Shown: positions 23,191 to 32,993, counted from the stretch's first letter. The stretch: 64,000 bases of DNA from an uncultured Acetatifactor sp. (GCA_947625255.1 CANQNT010000004.1:62001-126000), one strand, 5' to 3'. Made by a program: numbers and translations. Notes: generated by a model not told the origin, from the letters alone.

Positions 23191-24745
23191 AAACCACCAT
23201 TCCTTCATCCCTGCCAATTTCCCGATAACCTTTTTCCCGGCAGAGTTTATCCACTTCTCCTTCGGCTACGACGGCCAAAAATCTGCTGTGAAGCCAGCCA
23301 AGATTCTCTTTCACATATTCCACATAGCAACAGCTGATACCAAAGCCCTTAGGAATCTGATACAGCATCTGATACGGAGTCAGCACCGATTTCCCATCCA
23401 CCCGGTCAGCCAAAACCCATATAATCACATTGTCAAAGCCAGGCGTACTTGTGAGTTCCAAATCGCAGGCCTCTTCCAGCGTTTCCTCCCAATAGGCCTC
23501 CCGCGCTTCCAATTCCTCATTACGGAACGGAATCTGATATTCGTAAGGATCCACGCCGGAAACAGTGAACAAAAGGGCAAATGTAGCCGCCACAAGCACC
23601 ATTTTCTTATAAAATCGGGTCTCCATCATACTGATGGCAAAAATACCCACGGCCAGAAACGTCAACAAATGCTTACTCCCCTCCTGCATTTTATACATCA
23701 GAATCAGGGCGACCCACATTCCCACGAAGCACACCGACAAATAAAGAGTAATCTCAAGGTTTTTCCATTGCTTTTTCCGGAAATCATGCAGCGCCTGAAC
23801 CAGAATAACTAACATGACCACCGTATAAGCCACAAAATATTCGCCATAAAACAGATCGCTGCGAAGCCCTTCCAGCATAATACGACCATATTGGATTCCT
23901 ACCGTCACAATTCTCCAGGCCATATAATGGATTCCCGCAAAAACCCCCTGATCCAGGAAGGTGGTAACCCAGGTTGTGTCAAAAAGAGGAGTAAAATATT
24001 CCGCGCCAAAATAATGCTTAATCAACGCATAGACCACGCCGACAGCGCCTACAATGACCAGGGAGCTGATCAACCCAGGAATTTTTTGCTTTCGTACCCG
24101 AAAATAAATGGGCAAGAGCATGAACAGCAAGAGATATGGCCGCATCAGAGTCATAACAGCCGTCAAAACAAACAAAAGCACTAATTTGGCCGGATGTTCA
24201 CGTTTCTGATAACTGATACACAGTGCAAGTACGATGATGACCAATGAAAAACAAATGCATTCCGGCATTCCTGAAAGCATGTAGCGGGTCAGTGGCCTAA
24301 ACGTGATGTACAGAATCGTCAGAATGCCCAGTTGCTTACGGCCAGGCTTTACTAACCACACGAAAAGGAACATGGAAAGCATCATCAGGAAAATATTACA
24401 GTATATGGGAGACTGCAGGTTCCAGCCAAAAACCAATCCCCAGAGGACCCAGGGAAAAACCAGCACCGGACTCCAGGCCGCAAAGGAAGCCCGCAGTGCA
24501 TAGCTTTCGTTGAATCCGAAAAAACCCCTGGGATATCCGTAATGCACGATTCCCTCTACCTGCTTAAAATAAAACAATTCGTCATTCCATTCCCCGGCAG
24601 GCAAATAGACCTCTCCAATATTTCTGCCTTGTGCCGCGCAGGCCACCACACAACACAAGAGAGGAAGAAAAGACATTAACGCAGCAATGAAAATGGATTT
24701 GTGCGAGAGCACCCAGGCCCCTGTTTTCCGTACGCTTTCTTTCAT
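23165..24745 (-). CDS. Polytopic membrane protein, GT-C-like
   Basis: This membrane protein of about 526 residues has about ten helices and a soluble carboxy-terminal domain of about 130 residues. The first external loop carries LPAGEWNDELFYFKQVEGIV then YGYPRGFFGFNESYA; the NDE triplet occupies the place of the GT-C catalytic acid. The chosen ATG (24745) has AGAGGAA seven bases upstream. The end overlaps the next gene by about 26 bases. It stands between two other membrane proteins of similar plan, in an unbroken series of four polytopic genes between 21952 and 28027. The role in glycan assembly is inferred from topology and context. Confidence 0.68.
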   Translation of the reverse strand: MKESVRKTGAWVLSHKSIFIAALMSFLPLLCCVVACAAQGRNIGEVYLPAGEWNDELFYFKQVEGIVHYGYPRGFFGFNESYALRASFAAWSPVLVFPWVLWGLVFGWNLQSPIYCNIFLMMLSMFLFVWLVKPGRKQLGILTILYITFRPLTRYMLSGMPECICFSLVIIVLALCISYQKREHPAKLVLLFVLTAVMTLMRPYLLLFMLLPIYFRVRKQKIPGLISSLVIVGAVGVVYALIKHYFGAEYFTPLFDTTWVTTFLDQGVFAGIHYMAWRIVTVGIQYGRIMLEGLRSDLFYGEYFVAYTVVMLVILVQALHDFRKKQWKNLEITLYLSVCFVGMWVALILMYKMQEGSKHLLTFLAVGIFAISMMETRFYKKMVLVAATFALLFTVSGVDPYEYQIPFRNEELEAREAYWEETLEEACDLELTSTPGFDNVIIWVLADRVDGKSVLTPYQMLYQIPKGFGISCCYVEYVKENLGWLHSRFLAVVAEGEVDKLCREKGYREIGRDEGMVVYELHGKLG

Positions 24746-24802
24746 GAGAATTCCTCTTTCCATCCGCATTCTTTCCGTAAAACCACCTGACCTTACCAAA
24801 TC

Positions 24803-26566
24803 TTAGCTTTTCCGGCAAAGGAATACTTTTTCTCCGTAGATCGGATCCTGATAAATCTGTATATAGTCATGATATCCATATTTTGCGTCCATTACCGAAC
24901 GCGCCCATTCCTCGTCAATCCCCCTCTTGAGAATCAGCACCACATCTTGGCCTTCTGTCAAAAGATCTGACTGAGTACGTGTGTCTAATTCAGAGCTGTT
25001 TAACAGCAAGGTTTCTCTATAAATGATAAATTCAGGAAGATTCTCATAAAAGGTAGCTCCATCATAAAGACAAAGGCAAGGATAATCAGCATACTGACGG
25101 GCCACCTCCGTCTGGTTCCCATATCCCTTGTACAGATAAGTGTTTTCCCCTGAATAAACCCAAAGGCTGAACATTCCCAATCCCAGGACCAAAATCAACT
25201 CCAACATGTTGATCTGCAGAATCCTCTTTTGATCACGCAGACACCCTCTTAACCGGGACCAGGCCCATTCCAGGCCAAACGCCGTCAAAAGCGCCGCCGC
25301 CGCAAACACAGGCATAATATAACGATCTGCATAAAATGGGGACACCTTTGCTACCAAAAGAAAATACGCCGCACCAGGAAACATCAGCAAGAACATCCGC
25401 ACCCAATCCACAGGGGGATGGACAGACTTCTCCCGGGCAGCGAACCTGCCGCCGAGGAAAACGGCCAAAACGATCAAAACCGTCGCCAGCAGACCAAATC
25501 CGGCCCCGCAGATATCTTTCATAAGGGTCGAAACAAAAAATTTCATTTGATCAAGCGCTTCCCCGGAAAAATCAAACAGGCTGCCGATTACCGACGGCCC
25601 AAACCCTCCGCCAAAAATATCCTTGATCGCGTCAGGGAATCCCAAAACCCCTAAAACTCCGGCAATAAGCATACTCCGGATATAGAAAAGCACAGCCTTA
25701 CATTTCTTTTTTCGCAGCAGCCCCAATACAGTAACCACTCCTAAAAAGAATGCAAACACCAAAAAGTAATATTGGGTCCAAAAGCCCAATATGGTAACAG
25801 CAATCAGGCCAAGATTGTTCGTCTGATAATCCCCATCTCTCCATTTCTTTAAATGAAGGTACCAGGTGATCATGCAAAACATGGTAAGAATGCCATACAT
25901 ACGGATGAGCAGCGCCGTAATAATTCCGCCGCCCGATAGCCCATACAATAAAATGGCAAGCAGTCCGACCCTCTTATTCCCCGTGACCAGCATACCGATC
26001 TTTACAAAGAACACGAAACAAATCGCAATTGCCGCCAAATTAATAATTCCTCCCATCCAGGGGGACATCTGTCCGGGCAAAAAGGACGAGACCAAATGTA
26101 AAAGCATATAATAAAGCGGCGGAGCGCTGTCATCACTGATTCCATTGAAATAAACCGACAAGAAATTAAATCGATCCCCGTTTCCCGTGGTCATATCTTC
26201 CAGGAATTTATCCCGGCCAATCCAAACCGCTTCCGGATAGACATTGCCTTTATAATTATAGAGAATGCTTTTCTTTAAATTCAAAATACAATCCCGAATA
26301 TAATAGATCCATCGCTCCATATTCTCCCAATAGGCGCCCTTTTCAATCTCCTGATGAACAAAGGCCGCAAGCCGCCCTTCCGGTTGATTGGGCACGATCC
26401 ACGGTGAATATTCCGCATTGGAAAAATCAAACGATAGAATTTCATCCATATGATATCCTTCTTTTTGGGACACATACCCCGCCAACAGAAGCAGCATACA
26501 TGCCGCCGCCAGAAATTCCCATCTATATGTGCGTATTTTATCGAATAATTTCCTGCCTCTTTCCAT
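24803..26566 (-). CDS. Polytopic membrane protein, GT39/ArnT-like glycosyltransferase
   Basis: This 587-residue membrane protein has one amino-terminal helix followed by GYHMDEILSFDFSNAEYSPW, where the Asp-Glu pair of the first external loop matches the acid motif of GT39/GT83 (PMT/ArnT) transferases. Further on are SDDSAPPLYYMLLHLV, a loop widely seen in these enzymes, and KVSPFYADRYIMPVFA between late helices. The external carboxy-terminal domain is about 110 residues. It therefore probably transfers a sugar from a polyprenyl phosphate on the outer face of the membrane. The ATG abuts the TAG of the preceding gene, with AAAGGAG inside that gene. Among the membrane proteins of the locus it is the clearest GT-C member. 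Confidence 0.78.
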   Translation of the reverse strand: MERGRKLFDKIRTYRWEFLAAACMLLLLAGYVSQKEGYHMDEILSFDFSNAEYSPWIVPNQPEGRLAAFVHQEIEKGAYWENMERWIYYIRDCILNLKKSILYNYKGNVYPEAVWIGRDKFLEDMTTGNGDRFNFLSVYFNGISDDSAPPLYYMLLHLVSSFLPGQMSPWMGGIINLAAIAICFVFFVKIGMLVTGNKRVGLLAILLYGLSGGGIITALLIRMYGILTMFCMITWYLHLKKWRDGDYQTNNLGLIAVTILGFWTQYYFLVFAFFLGVVTVLGLLRKKKCKAVLFYIRSMLIAGVLGVLGFPDAIKDIFGGGFGPSVIGSLFDFSGEALDQMKFFVSTLMKDICGAGFGLLATVLIVLAVFLGGRFAAREKSVHPPVDWVRMFLLMFPGAAYFLLVAKVSPFYADRYIMPVFAAAALLTAFGLEWAWSRLRGCLRDQKRILQINMLELILVLGLGMFSLWVYSGENTYLYKGYGNQTEVARQYADYPCLCLYDGATFYENLPEFIIYRETLLLNSSELDTRTQSDLLTEGQDVVLILKRGIDEEWARSVMDAKYGYHDYIQIYQDPIYGEKVFLCRKS

Positions 26567-28027
26567 CTACTTTCTCCTTTGCGCAAAACTTCCCAAAGCC
26601 GCCGGAATCATCCCAAACCATAATAAACTGACTGCCGTCACGTTCCCATAGTCCATCATTCCCGCACCAGACATCGTATACCAGAAAGATTGCGAGCCCA
26701 GGCAAAGGATGACCACGACCACACAAGCCAAAGAAAGCCTGCCGCCTCCTTTTCGCTTCTCATAAACGGAAATCCCGGCCAACAGCGCCACACACCAGAA
26801 TCCTATTTGGAAACTCAACAATCCATAATCCATATATCGTTTCGACAGTAAGGGAGTTTTTTCCAACATTTTACTGTAATTCCAGCCGCTATAAGAAAGC
26901 CCCATACCATGCAGCTGCGCATACACTCTCCAGGGCAGAAACAAATAAGAGAGGAAATCCTCCTTGATGGCACTTGCCACTTCCTTGGTCCGATTGCCAA
27001 AACACTGTAAAGCCATCTCCCAATAGAGCTCATTGGCTCTCTCTTTGCCATAGGCTTTCTCCGCCAGAGGACCGAAAACCCGCCCCACGTCATCAGCCAA
27101 ATACGCGGCTCCTTCTTCCGGCGTCATGATCTCTTTAATTTCATCCGGCCAGAAAAAATAATTTTTGCCGAAGTTCGGCCATACAAATCGACTTACAAGG
27201 GCGGACCCCAGACTCCTCTGAATCCTGCCGTTACATCCAGGCTCCCGGAACAGGCGGTTACCGCCTTGTGCCACAAGGCCTGCGGTCAAAACAACAGCCA
27301 GGACTCCAAGCAAGATAACGCCTTTCCCCCTTGCCATGTCTCCCTGCGCCTTTGCGCCTTTCCCCCTTGTCATGTCTCCCTGCGTCTTTGCTCCCTTCCT
27401 CCCGCGATGGCGTGCCAGAAAGCCGATGACAACAAACAAAACCAAAATTCCGCCCAACCACCAGGCATCAGGATCCAGCCAAGTCAAAATCACCCAAATG
27501 ACCGCCGACTGACAGATTCTCCGGGCGCCATGCGCCTGATCCTCCAAAAAATTTCTGATACAGACCCCCAAAAGCAAAAAGGTCAGGGAGCCCACAAAAG
27601 ACCTGGGCAAGATCGTAAGATGCCACTGTACGCACAAGGGAATCGTCACCAAATAAGAAGTCCCCAGAATCTTTTTCCATCCGGGAAACCCGCCACCTAT
27701 GTCACACAGAGACAAAAAGCCAAAACCGCAAAGCGCCGCCGCCCCAAGCTGCAAAAGGGAAAGTAACCATTCTCCCCCAATGCCCCACAAGGAACCGATT
27801 CCCCAAAGAATTCTGACCAACAAGGGATAAAGAACCCCCACATATTCATCCCTTGCCCCTCCAGCGGCCGCTTTCAGGTAATACGCGGTATCGGGAAAAA
27901 GTCCCTGCGCCGGCAAGTTGCCGATGATCCACGCGGCGCCAAGGATAATCTGCACTGTCATTCCAATCCAAAGCAATCCCATTATTGTGTTTTTTATCAG
28001 ACGCAGTCCTTTCTCTTCAACCGCCAT
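26567..28027 (-). CDS. Polytopic membrane protein, paralogue of the gene at 35109
   Basis: This 486-residue membrane protein has about nine helices. It shares with the protein at 35109-36488 an amino-terminal QIILG..W.IGN block, a first loop ending in DEY(V/I)G..YP, a central GR(I/M)..(S/G)..A...RFVWPNF block and a late WYTMS.(A/S)GM.DY block, so the two are paralogues. The cytoplasmic loop near residues 209-236 contains a two-copy 12-residue repeat (GAKTQGDMTRGK, GAKAQGDMARGK) that its paralogue lacks. A start at ATG 28027 has AAAGG five bases upstream. The GT-C-like layout and neighbours suggest a glycosyltransferase acting outside the membrane, but no known family was identified. Confidence 0.68.
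   Translation of the reverse strand: MAVEEKGLRLIKNTIMGLLWIGMTVQIILGAAWIIGNLPAQGLFPDTAYYLKAAAGGARDEYVGVLYPLLVRILWGIGSLWGIGGEWLLSLLQLGAAALCGFGFLSLCDIGGGFPGWKKILGTSYLVTIPLCVQWHLTILPRSFVGSLTFLLLGVCIRNFLEDQAHGARRICQSAVIWVILTWLDPDAWWLGGILVLFVVIGFLARHRGRKGAKTQGDMTRGKGAKAQGDMARGKGVILLGVLAVVLTAGLVAQGGNRLFREPGCNGRIQRSLGSALVSRFVWPNFGKNYFFWPDEIKEIMTPEEGAAYLADDVGRVFGPLAEKAYGKERANELYWEMALQCFGNRTKEVASAIKEDFLSYLFLPWRVYAQLHGMGLSYSGWNYSKMLEKTPLLSKRYMDYGLLSFQIGFWCVALLAGISVYEKRKGGGRLSLACVVVVILCLGSQSFWYTMSGAGMMDYGNVTAVSLLWFGMIPAALGSFAQRRK
27319..27390 (-). repeat. 36-base in-frame tandem repeat inside a membrane-protein gene
   Basis: Copies at 27319-27354 and 27355-27390 differ at two positions. Read on the minus strand they encode the consecutive 12-residue units GAKTQGDMTRGK and GAKAQGDMARGK in a basic loop predicted to face the cytoplasm. 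A degenerate further copy may follow at 27391-27410. Copy-number change would keep the reading frame. Confidence 0.88.
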
Positions 28028-28051
28028 GAAACCTTTCCCTCACTCGCATCC

Positions 28052-29134
28052 TCAACAAAGATACTTCCCCGCCACGGGTATTCTGCGAAGAACCGCCACC
28101 ACAAGATTGCAAAGGATAAAACAGACCGCCGCCATCAGTGGCACACCCACGATATTATTCATGCTCATGCTGTCAATCCCTTTGCTTTCCAAAAATTCCA
28201 ACACAAAAAGATGCATCAGATAAACGCCAAAGGTATTATCCGACAGTTCCCTGAGTAATTCCCCTTTTTTTCGAACCCATATCCAGCCAGAAACTCTCTG
28301 GAGGAAAAAAACCATGACCGCAACCGACACCAGAAATGTAAAAACACTATAGCTGTCAAAGGCCGCAGCGCTGGGTCCCCCGTTTCGAAGGGAAACCAGC
28401 CAGCTGACAAGCGCCGCCAAAAAAGCGGATAAAATTCCTGCCGCATACAACATTTTTTCCCATTTAACAGGCAAGGGATAACGATAGAGGTAATACCCCA
28501 GCAGAAAATAACCAGCGTAGCTGCAAATGAGCTGTACCTGAAACAAATCCAACAGAACCTTTACAACCTCCGCGGGATTTATAATCAAAATCGTATTATA
28601 CCCCACCTGCAGAACCACGAAAAGGATTAAAAAATATTCCAACTGTTTGCGGCTGCTGTGATCCGTATAAGCCTTCAATACAGGCAGCAATAAATAAAGT
28701 CCTATGATCATCGGCACGAACCAAAGGTGGTACCTTCCATAGATCATTTCCGAAACGTATTCTTTCCAGGACACGCTTTCCGAACCAAACCGGCCGCGAA
28801 TGTCCCACAGACCGTATATTACGCTCCATGCGCAGTATGCGGTAATCAGACGCAAGATATTATGCTTCCAGATCCTCCCGGGATCCACCTCCCCTTTCCT
28901 GCTCAGAAACAGCATCCCGCTGATCATGACAAAAACCGGCACGCCAAAACGCGAAATGGCGTCATAACTATTGCAGACTACCCATTCCCTGCCCGTAATG
29001 GGAAGCACATACCAATACTGGGACGCACTGTGTAAAAGAACGACACTGAAACACGCCACAATACGCAGCAAATCAATATGATATTGTCGTTCCTTGATTT
29101 CCTTTTCCAATCCCGCCACCTTACGAACGGCCAA
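28052..29134 (-). CDS. Acyltransferase family 3 membrane protein (O-acetyltransferase type)
   Basis: This protein of about 350-360 residues has ten or so membrane helices. It opens with YHIDLLRIVACFSVVLLH, carrying the conserved Arg and His of acyltransferase-3 proteins (OafA type), then FGVPVFVMISGMLFLS and later ELSDNTFGVYLMHLFVLEFL. These enzymes O-acetylate surface sugars, often together with an extracellular SGNH domain supplied in cis or trans. This one has no fused SGNH domain, but two separate SGNH proteins lie in the same locus (31004 and 36498). The start is uncertain because no ATG precedes the conserved region: TTG 29134 or a TTG about 24 bases later are candidates. The reading frame overlaps the preceding gene by 14 bases. 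Confidence 0.85.
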   Translation of the reverse strand: MAVRKVAGLEKEIKERQYHIDLLRIVACFSVVLLHSASQYWYVLPITGREWVVCNSYDAISRFGVPVFVMISGMLFLSRKGEVDPGRIWKHNILRLITAYCAWSVIYGLWDIRGRFGSESVSWKEYVSEMIYGRYHLWFVPMIIGLYLLLPVLKAYTDHSSRKQLEYFLILFVVLQVGYNTILIINPAEVVKVLLDLFQVQLICSYAGYFLLGYYLYRYPLPVKWEKMLYAAGILSAFLAALVSWLVSLRNGGPSAAAFDSYSVFTFLVSVAVMVFFLQRVSGWIWVRKKGELLRELSDNTFGVYLMHLFVLEFLESKGIDSMSMNNIVGVPLMAAVCFILCNLVVAVLRRIPVAGKYLC

Positions 29135-31007
29135 AATAGTCTCTTTTGTCCGTTCTTACTTCCAACACTGTAAATTTCTCATTTCGATAGGTTTCTTCAT
29201 ATTCGAATTTTTCCAGAAAATCCAAGATCAGAGAAAGCTTCCGATCAGCCCCATAAGCCTCCGAATCCGCAGAGGCTCCCGCAAGATAGTCCCTCACATA
29301 GGCTGCGCATCCGCACTCCAAAATCACCACCGGGAACAAGGCGCCTTCCGCGATCTGTACCTCAAGTTCTTCCATGGCTGCCCGCATTGCATCCACGCTA
29401 TAGGAATCCAGATCACTCCAGGGATTAAAAGCAGAGGGCATATTCAGATAAAAGGACAAGCTGGGAATCTTTCCATATAAAATCACTTCCCGTCCCTCCA
29501 GGCCCCGCTCCTCCACATAGGCGCTGATGCCTGTCATCCATTCCGCCCGCTCCGCGCTCATACGGATTCCGGACAAAACCTTGTTATTGGTGACGGCTGC
29601 CTGCACATTTTCGGCGCCATCGCCCTCCACAAACACAAAGCCCAGACCAAAACCCACACCCTGCACCAACATCAGCACTGCCAGCATCACCGCTATTGCC
29701 TTAACGGGAAAGAAAGACAGACCGATCTTCCATTTTCCAAACTGCCAGCTTTTCTGAAAGCCGCTTCTGCAGAATTTTGCAAGCATCCAGAATACATATG
29801 GAGCGACAAGGAACAGATTATTCAAAGCCGGGAGCAAGTGATTATTGCTCCCCAGGGGCGTGATCAGGATTATCAAAATAACCATACCCGACAAAAGCTT
29901 CTCTTGCCTGGCCGCTTTCGGACGAAAAATCTGAATGATCCCAATCAGCATGGCCAGCATCAAAAACAGAATCCCGGGCCTCAGCATGGAATCGTAATCC
30001 TGATAGCTGACGCTGCAAAATTTTCTGGCATACAGCCATACTGCGGCAAGACAAGTGATTCCGGCAAACCCAAGCTTTTTCAGCCCTTGAAAACGCTCCG
30101 GCAAAACGGCAAATCCAATTTCTCCCGCGCACAGGATTACCCCCAACCGTATCACCCAGTACAAATTATCCACATATCCCCGGATACTTTCCATAATCAT
30201 GGATGTCGGCGTGTAACCGGGCGCATTCTCCGTCATTCCAAACAAACGAATGATGCCATTCACATACTCCGAAAGCCCATATCGGATTCCGATCCAGCCC
30301 AATAACACACCCAATGCGGCCAAATACCCCAGCAGACACCAGCCCGTCTGCCCCAGCACCTTCTTCCAGCCGCGGCGGCAAATTATGGCATAAGCCCAGA
30401 CTGCCACAATCATCCCCATTTCCGGCAGATTGGAAAAGCGGGTCAGCACATTGGCGCCCAGACAGACCCCCGCCAGTACCAGATAAGGATTCCGATCCTC
30501 CGCAAGACCCCGGTAAAGGAGTACGGATCCTCCCAAAAACAACACATAAGTTAAATAATTATACAAAACAGCGGTAGGGCTCCAGCATAAGCTTATCGCC
30601 AGAAATTCTCCCAAAAACGCCCATATCGGCGACATTCCAACCCTGCGCACGCAAAACCAATAACCCAGCAGCGCCAGCAGACACACAGTGATCGCAGTAT
30701 AAAAATTCATTCCCAAAAGCGTCCCCCCAAAGGGAAGCCTGGTCATCAGCCACCCCAGCGCGTTGGCCAAATAAGTGGAAAACAACCACATGGGATCCAT
30801 GTGCTCCATTCCCATAAAACGGAAATTTGCATAATTGTAACCCGTATCCATGAGGTCCAGACCCCAGTGAATATGACGCATGGGATAAAGCAGCAAAATC
30901 AACGGAAATACAATTCCCGTCAAAACCGCCTTTCTCTTTTCCGCCGCAACCTTGCCCGCCGCCTGATTCATTCTATCCTCGTCTTTCATTGACTCTCTTT
31001 CAGTCAT
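29121..31007 (-). CDS. Polytopic membrane protein, GT-C-like
   Basis: This 628-residue membrane protein has about twelve helices and a carboxy-terminal external domain of about 160 residues. The first loop reads IHWGLDLMDTGYNYANFRFM, with the Asp motif seen in GT-C-like proteins of Firmicutes glycan loci. Later parts include FSNLPEMGMIVAVWAY and SNNHLLPALNNLFLVAPYV. Its ATG overlaps the stop of the preceding SGNH gene by four bases, with GGAG eight bases upstream; a second ATG at 30989 is also possible. Its end overlaps the acyltransferase-3 reading frame. No specific family or substrate could be fixed; a glycosyltransferase role is inferred. Confidence 0.66.
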   Translation of the reverse strand: MTERESMKDEDRMNQAAGKVAAEKRKAVLTGIVFPLILLLYPMRHIHWGLDLMDTGYNYANFRFMGMEHMDPMWLFSTYLANALGWLMTRLPFGGTLLGMNFYTAITVCLLALLGYWFCVRRVGMSPIWAFLGEFLAISLCWSPTAVLYNYLTYVLFLGGSVLLYRGLAEDRNPYLVLAGVCLGANVLTRFSNLPEMGMIVAVWAYAIICRRGWKKVLGQTGWCLLGYLAALGVLLGWIGIRYGLSEYVNGIIRLFGMTENAPGYTPTSMIMESIRGYVDNLYWVIRLGVILCAGEIGFAVLPERFQGLKKLGFAGITCLAAVWLYARKFCSVSYQDYDSMLRPGILFLMLAMLIGIIQIFRPKAARQEKLLSGMVILIILITPLGSNNHLLPALNNLFLVAPYVFWMLAKFCRSGFQKSWQFGKWKIGLSFFPVKAIAVMLAVLMLVQGVGFGLGFVFVEGDGAENVQAAVTNNKVLSGIRMSAERAEWMTGISAYVEERGLEGREVILYGKIPSLSFYLNMPSAFNPWSDLDSYSVDAMRAAMEELEVQIAEGALFPVVILECGCAAYVRDYLAGASADSEAYGADRKLSLILDFLEKFEYEETYRNEKFTVLEVRTDKRDYFGRS

Positions 31008-31861
31008 TCACGGAGCTCCAAAATGGCATTCGCAATGCGCTCTCCGATCATTGCCCGTCCTGTTTCATTCAGGTGAATTCCGTCCACGGTATAAGTCTGC
31101 CAGTCTTCATTGCCGCCGGGAGCGCCAACCCCGCTTTCATGATAATCATCCAACACTGTCACACCCATTTTTTCCGCGATGGACAGTTCCAAAGCCACAT
31201 ATTCCTCCAACAGCCCTCCGCCAAAATCCGCCTCCTCACAAGAAAGGTTTTCTGCCGGGTACCAACAATAGGTAGGCGTTACCAGCAAAATCTCCATATC
31301 CGGATAACGGTCCCGCAATCCCCTAAGGGAAGTCCGAAGCGCGCCCCCATAGGTATAAGGATCGTACGGATCCTCAGGATTCTCCAGGGCAATCCCCAGC
31401 TGATAATCATTCACCCCATGCTCTATGACCAGCATCTCCACTTTGTCAAAATCAATCCGTTGGAACCCATATACCCCTTCCATAAAATAATCCATGGCCG
31501 CATAACCTGTCACACTGGCATTTTGCACGCCAAAGTCCTCATTCACGATGGCTTGCGACAACCGGACCAGGGACAAGGCATCGTCCAGTCGCGTGGGTCG
31601 ATTTTCCCGCACCCAACGGGCTGCCGCGGTTCCTCCGAAAGCCCCGTTATAAACCGTCTCATCCAGAACCCTCTCCATCACGGCAGTGACAGAGGTCTCA
31701 TCTCTGACATTACCCAGAATACTGTCTCCCAGGCAAACAATACGGCAAGGCTTCTCCCGCAGCCCGCGATATGCGGCTACGCCCCCGAAAAGCGCCAGAA
31801 ACAAAGCCAGAGAGCAAAACCAGTATCCATATTTTCCCATCCATCGCTTTATGGCTTCCAT
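31004..31861 (-). CDS. SGNH/GDSL hydrolase-fold protein, membrane-anchored
   Basis: This protein of about 285 residues has one amino-terminal helix (GYWFCSLALFLALFGGVA) and an external SGNH domain. The blocks are present: IVCLGDSILG (Ser and following Gly), HGVNDYQLGI (Gly-x-Asn-Asp) and DGIHLN (Asp-x-x-His). A Gly-rich segment DFGGGLLEEYV and a paired-Cys stretch (TPTYCWYPAENLSCEE) are shared with the paralogue at 36498-37361. Proteins of this fold can add or remove O-acetyl groups on surface glycans. The start at 31861 is chosen for AAGGAAG eight bases upstream. It lies after the DegT gene and its stop overlaps the next membrane-protein gene. Confidence 0.82.
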   Translation of the reverse strand: MEAIKRWMGKYGYWFCSLALFLALFGGVAAYRGLREKPCRIVCLGDSILGNVRDETSVTAVMERVLDETVYNGAFGGTAAARWVRENRPTRLDDALSLVRLSQAIVNEDFGVQNASVTGYAAMDYFMEGVYGFQRIDFDKVEMLVIEHGVNDYQLGIALENPEDPYDPYTYGGALRTSLRGLRDRYPDMEILLVTPTYCWYPAENLSCEEADFGGGLLEEYVALELSIAEKMGVTVLDDYHESGVGAPGGNEDWQTYTVDGIHLNETGRAMIGERIANAILELRE

Positions 31862-31874
31862 GCATCGACTTCCT

Positions 31875-32993
31875 TTAATTTCTTTTGTTTGATACCTGAT
31901 AAGCGTTGCAAAGCGCAATCACCCGCTCCACTTCGTCCTCCCGCATCTCCGGAAACAGAGGCAGGGTCACGCAATGTGCGGCCAAATATTCCGCGTTGGG
32001 ACAGTCCCCTACTTTATAACCCAGATTCCCATATGCCTGCTGAAGATGGCAAGGCACCGGATAATGGGCATTGCATTCCACGTCAGACTGGGCCATATAA
32101 GCCATAAATGCCTCTCTGTCAGGAACCATAATCTCGAAAAGGTGAAAAACCGGCATCGTATTTTCAGGATGCCGCTGCATCACAATGGCGGGATTGGTAA
32201 TCTCTTTCAAGTAACGCCGGCCGATTTCCTGCCTTCTAAGATTCCATTCCGGCAGCAAACGCAGACCAACGCTGAGGACCGCGCCCTGCAGTCCTTCCAG
32301 ACGCATATTATAACCGATCTCATCATGATAATATCTCCTGTCGCACCCCTGGTTTTTCAGACGATTGATGTGGTGATAGTATTCTTCCTTATCGCAGGTA
32401 ACACTTCCGCCCTCTCCAAAAGCGTAAAGGTTTTTCCCCGGATAAAAGCTGAAACAGCCCAGTTCGCCTAATGTCCCCACGTTGCGTCCCTGGTATTTGG
32501 CCCCATGGGCCTGGGCGCAGTCCTCCACGACAAACAGTCCATGCCTGTCCGCAATTTCTTTCACACGCCCGAATTCAAAGGGCTGACCATACAGATGCAC
32601 GCCAATGATTCCTTTCGTACGCTCCGTAATCCGTTCCTCGATCCCATCCGGATCAATTTCCCAGGTATCCGCGGTACAATCCACGAACACCGGCACGGCC
32701 CCCGTATAAGTAACGCCCCAGGCGGTAGCGATATAAGTATTGGCCGGAACAATTACCTCGTCCCCCGGCCCCACGCCCAGCGCCAACATGGCACAATGCA
32801 GCGCCGAAGTACCATTATTCACCCCGCTGGCATATTTGGTTCCAACAAAAGCGGCGAACTCCTCGTCAAAACGATCCGCGTATTTCCCTCCGGAAAAAGC
32901 CGTTTCCTCACAAACCTTTATGATCGCATCCAGATAATCCCGGCGATGCGCCTGAAAATCCCTTGTCAGGTCAATCCTGCTGATATGGGCCAT
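31875..32993 (-). CDS. DegT/DnrJ/EryC1 sugar aminotransferase
   Basis: This 372-residue PLP enzyme transfers an amino group to a keto group of a nucleotide-activated deoxysugar. It has SGVNNGTSALHCAMLALGVG near residue 60, VVEDCAQAHGAKYQGR and the Schiff-base lysine in FSFYPGKNLYAFGEGG. The SFYPGKNL form resembles enzymes acting on dTDP-3-keto-6-deoxyhexoses (FdtB-like) more than PseC, so a second amino sugar seems likely. No dTDP-sugar dehydratase or isomerase gene is in the window, so its substrate must come from elsewhere or be a UDP-sugar made here. GGAGGAG precedes the ATG. The downstream SGNH gene begins 13 bases after the stop. Confidence 0.87.
   Translation of the reverse strand: MAHISRIDLTRDFQAHRRDYLDAIIKVCEETAFSGGKYADRFDEEFAAFVGTKYASGVNNGTSALHCAMLALGVGPGDEVIVPANTYIATAWGVTYTGAVPVFVDCTADTWEIDPDGIEERITERTKGIIGVHLYGQPFEFGRVKEIADRHGLFVVEDCAQAHGAKYQGRNVGTLGELGCFSFYPGKNLYAFGEGGSVTCDKEEYYHHINRLKNQGCDRRYYHDEIGYNMRLEGLQGAVLSVGLRLLPEWNLRRQEIGRRYLKEITNPAIVMQRHPENTMPVFHLFEIMVPDREAFMAYMAQSDVECNAHYPVPCHLQQAYGNLGYKVGDCPNAEYLAAHCVTLPLFPEMREDEVERVIALCNAYQVSNKRN

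Noticed and set aside
26650-28027. Sugar polymerase (Wzy) assignment for the 26567 or other membrane genes
   Set aside because: No O-antigen ligase/Wzy-type large loop signature was visible; the external acidic first-loop motif fits GT-C better.
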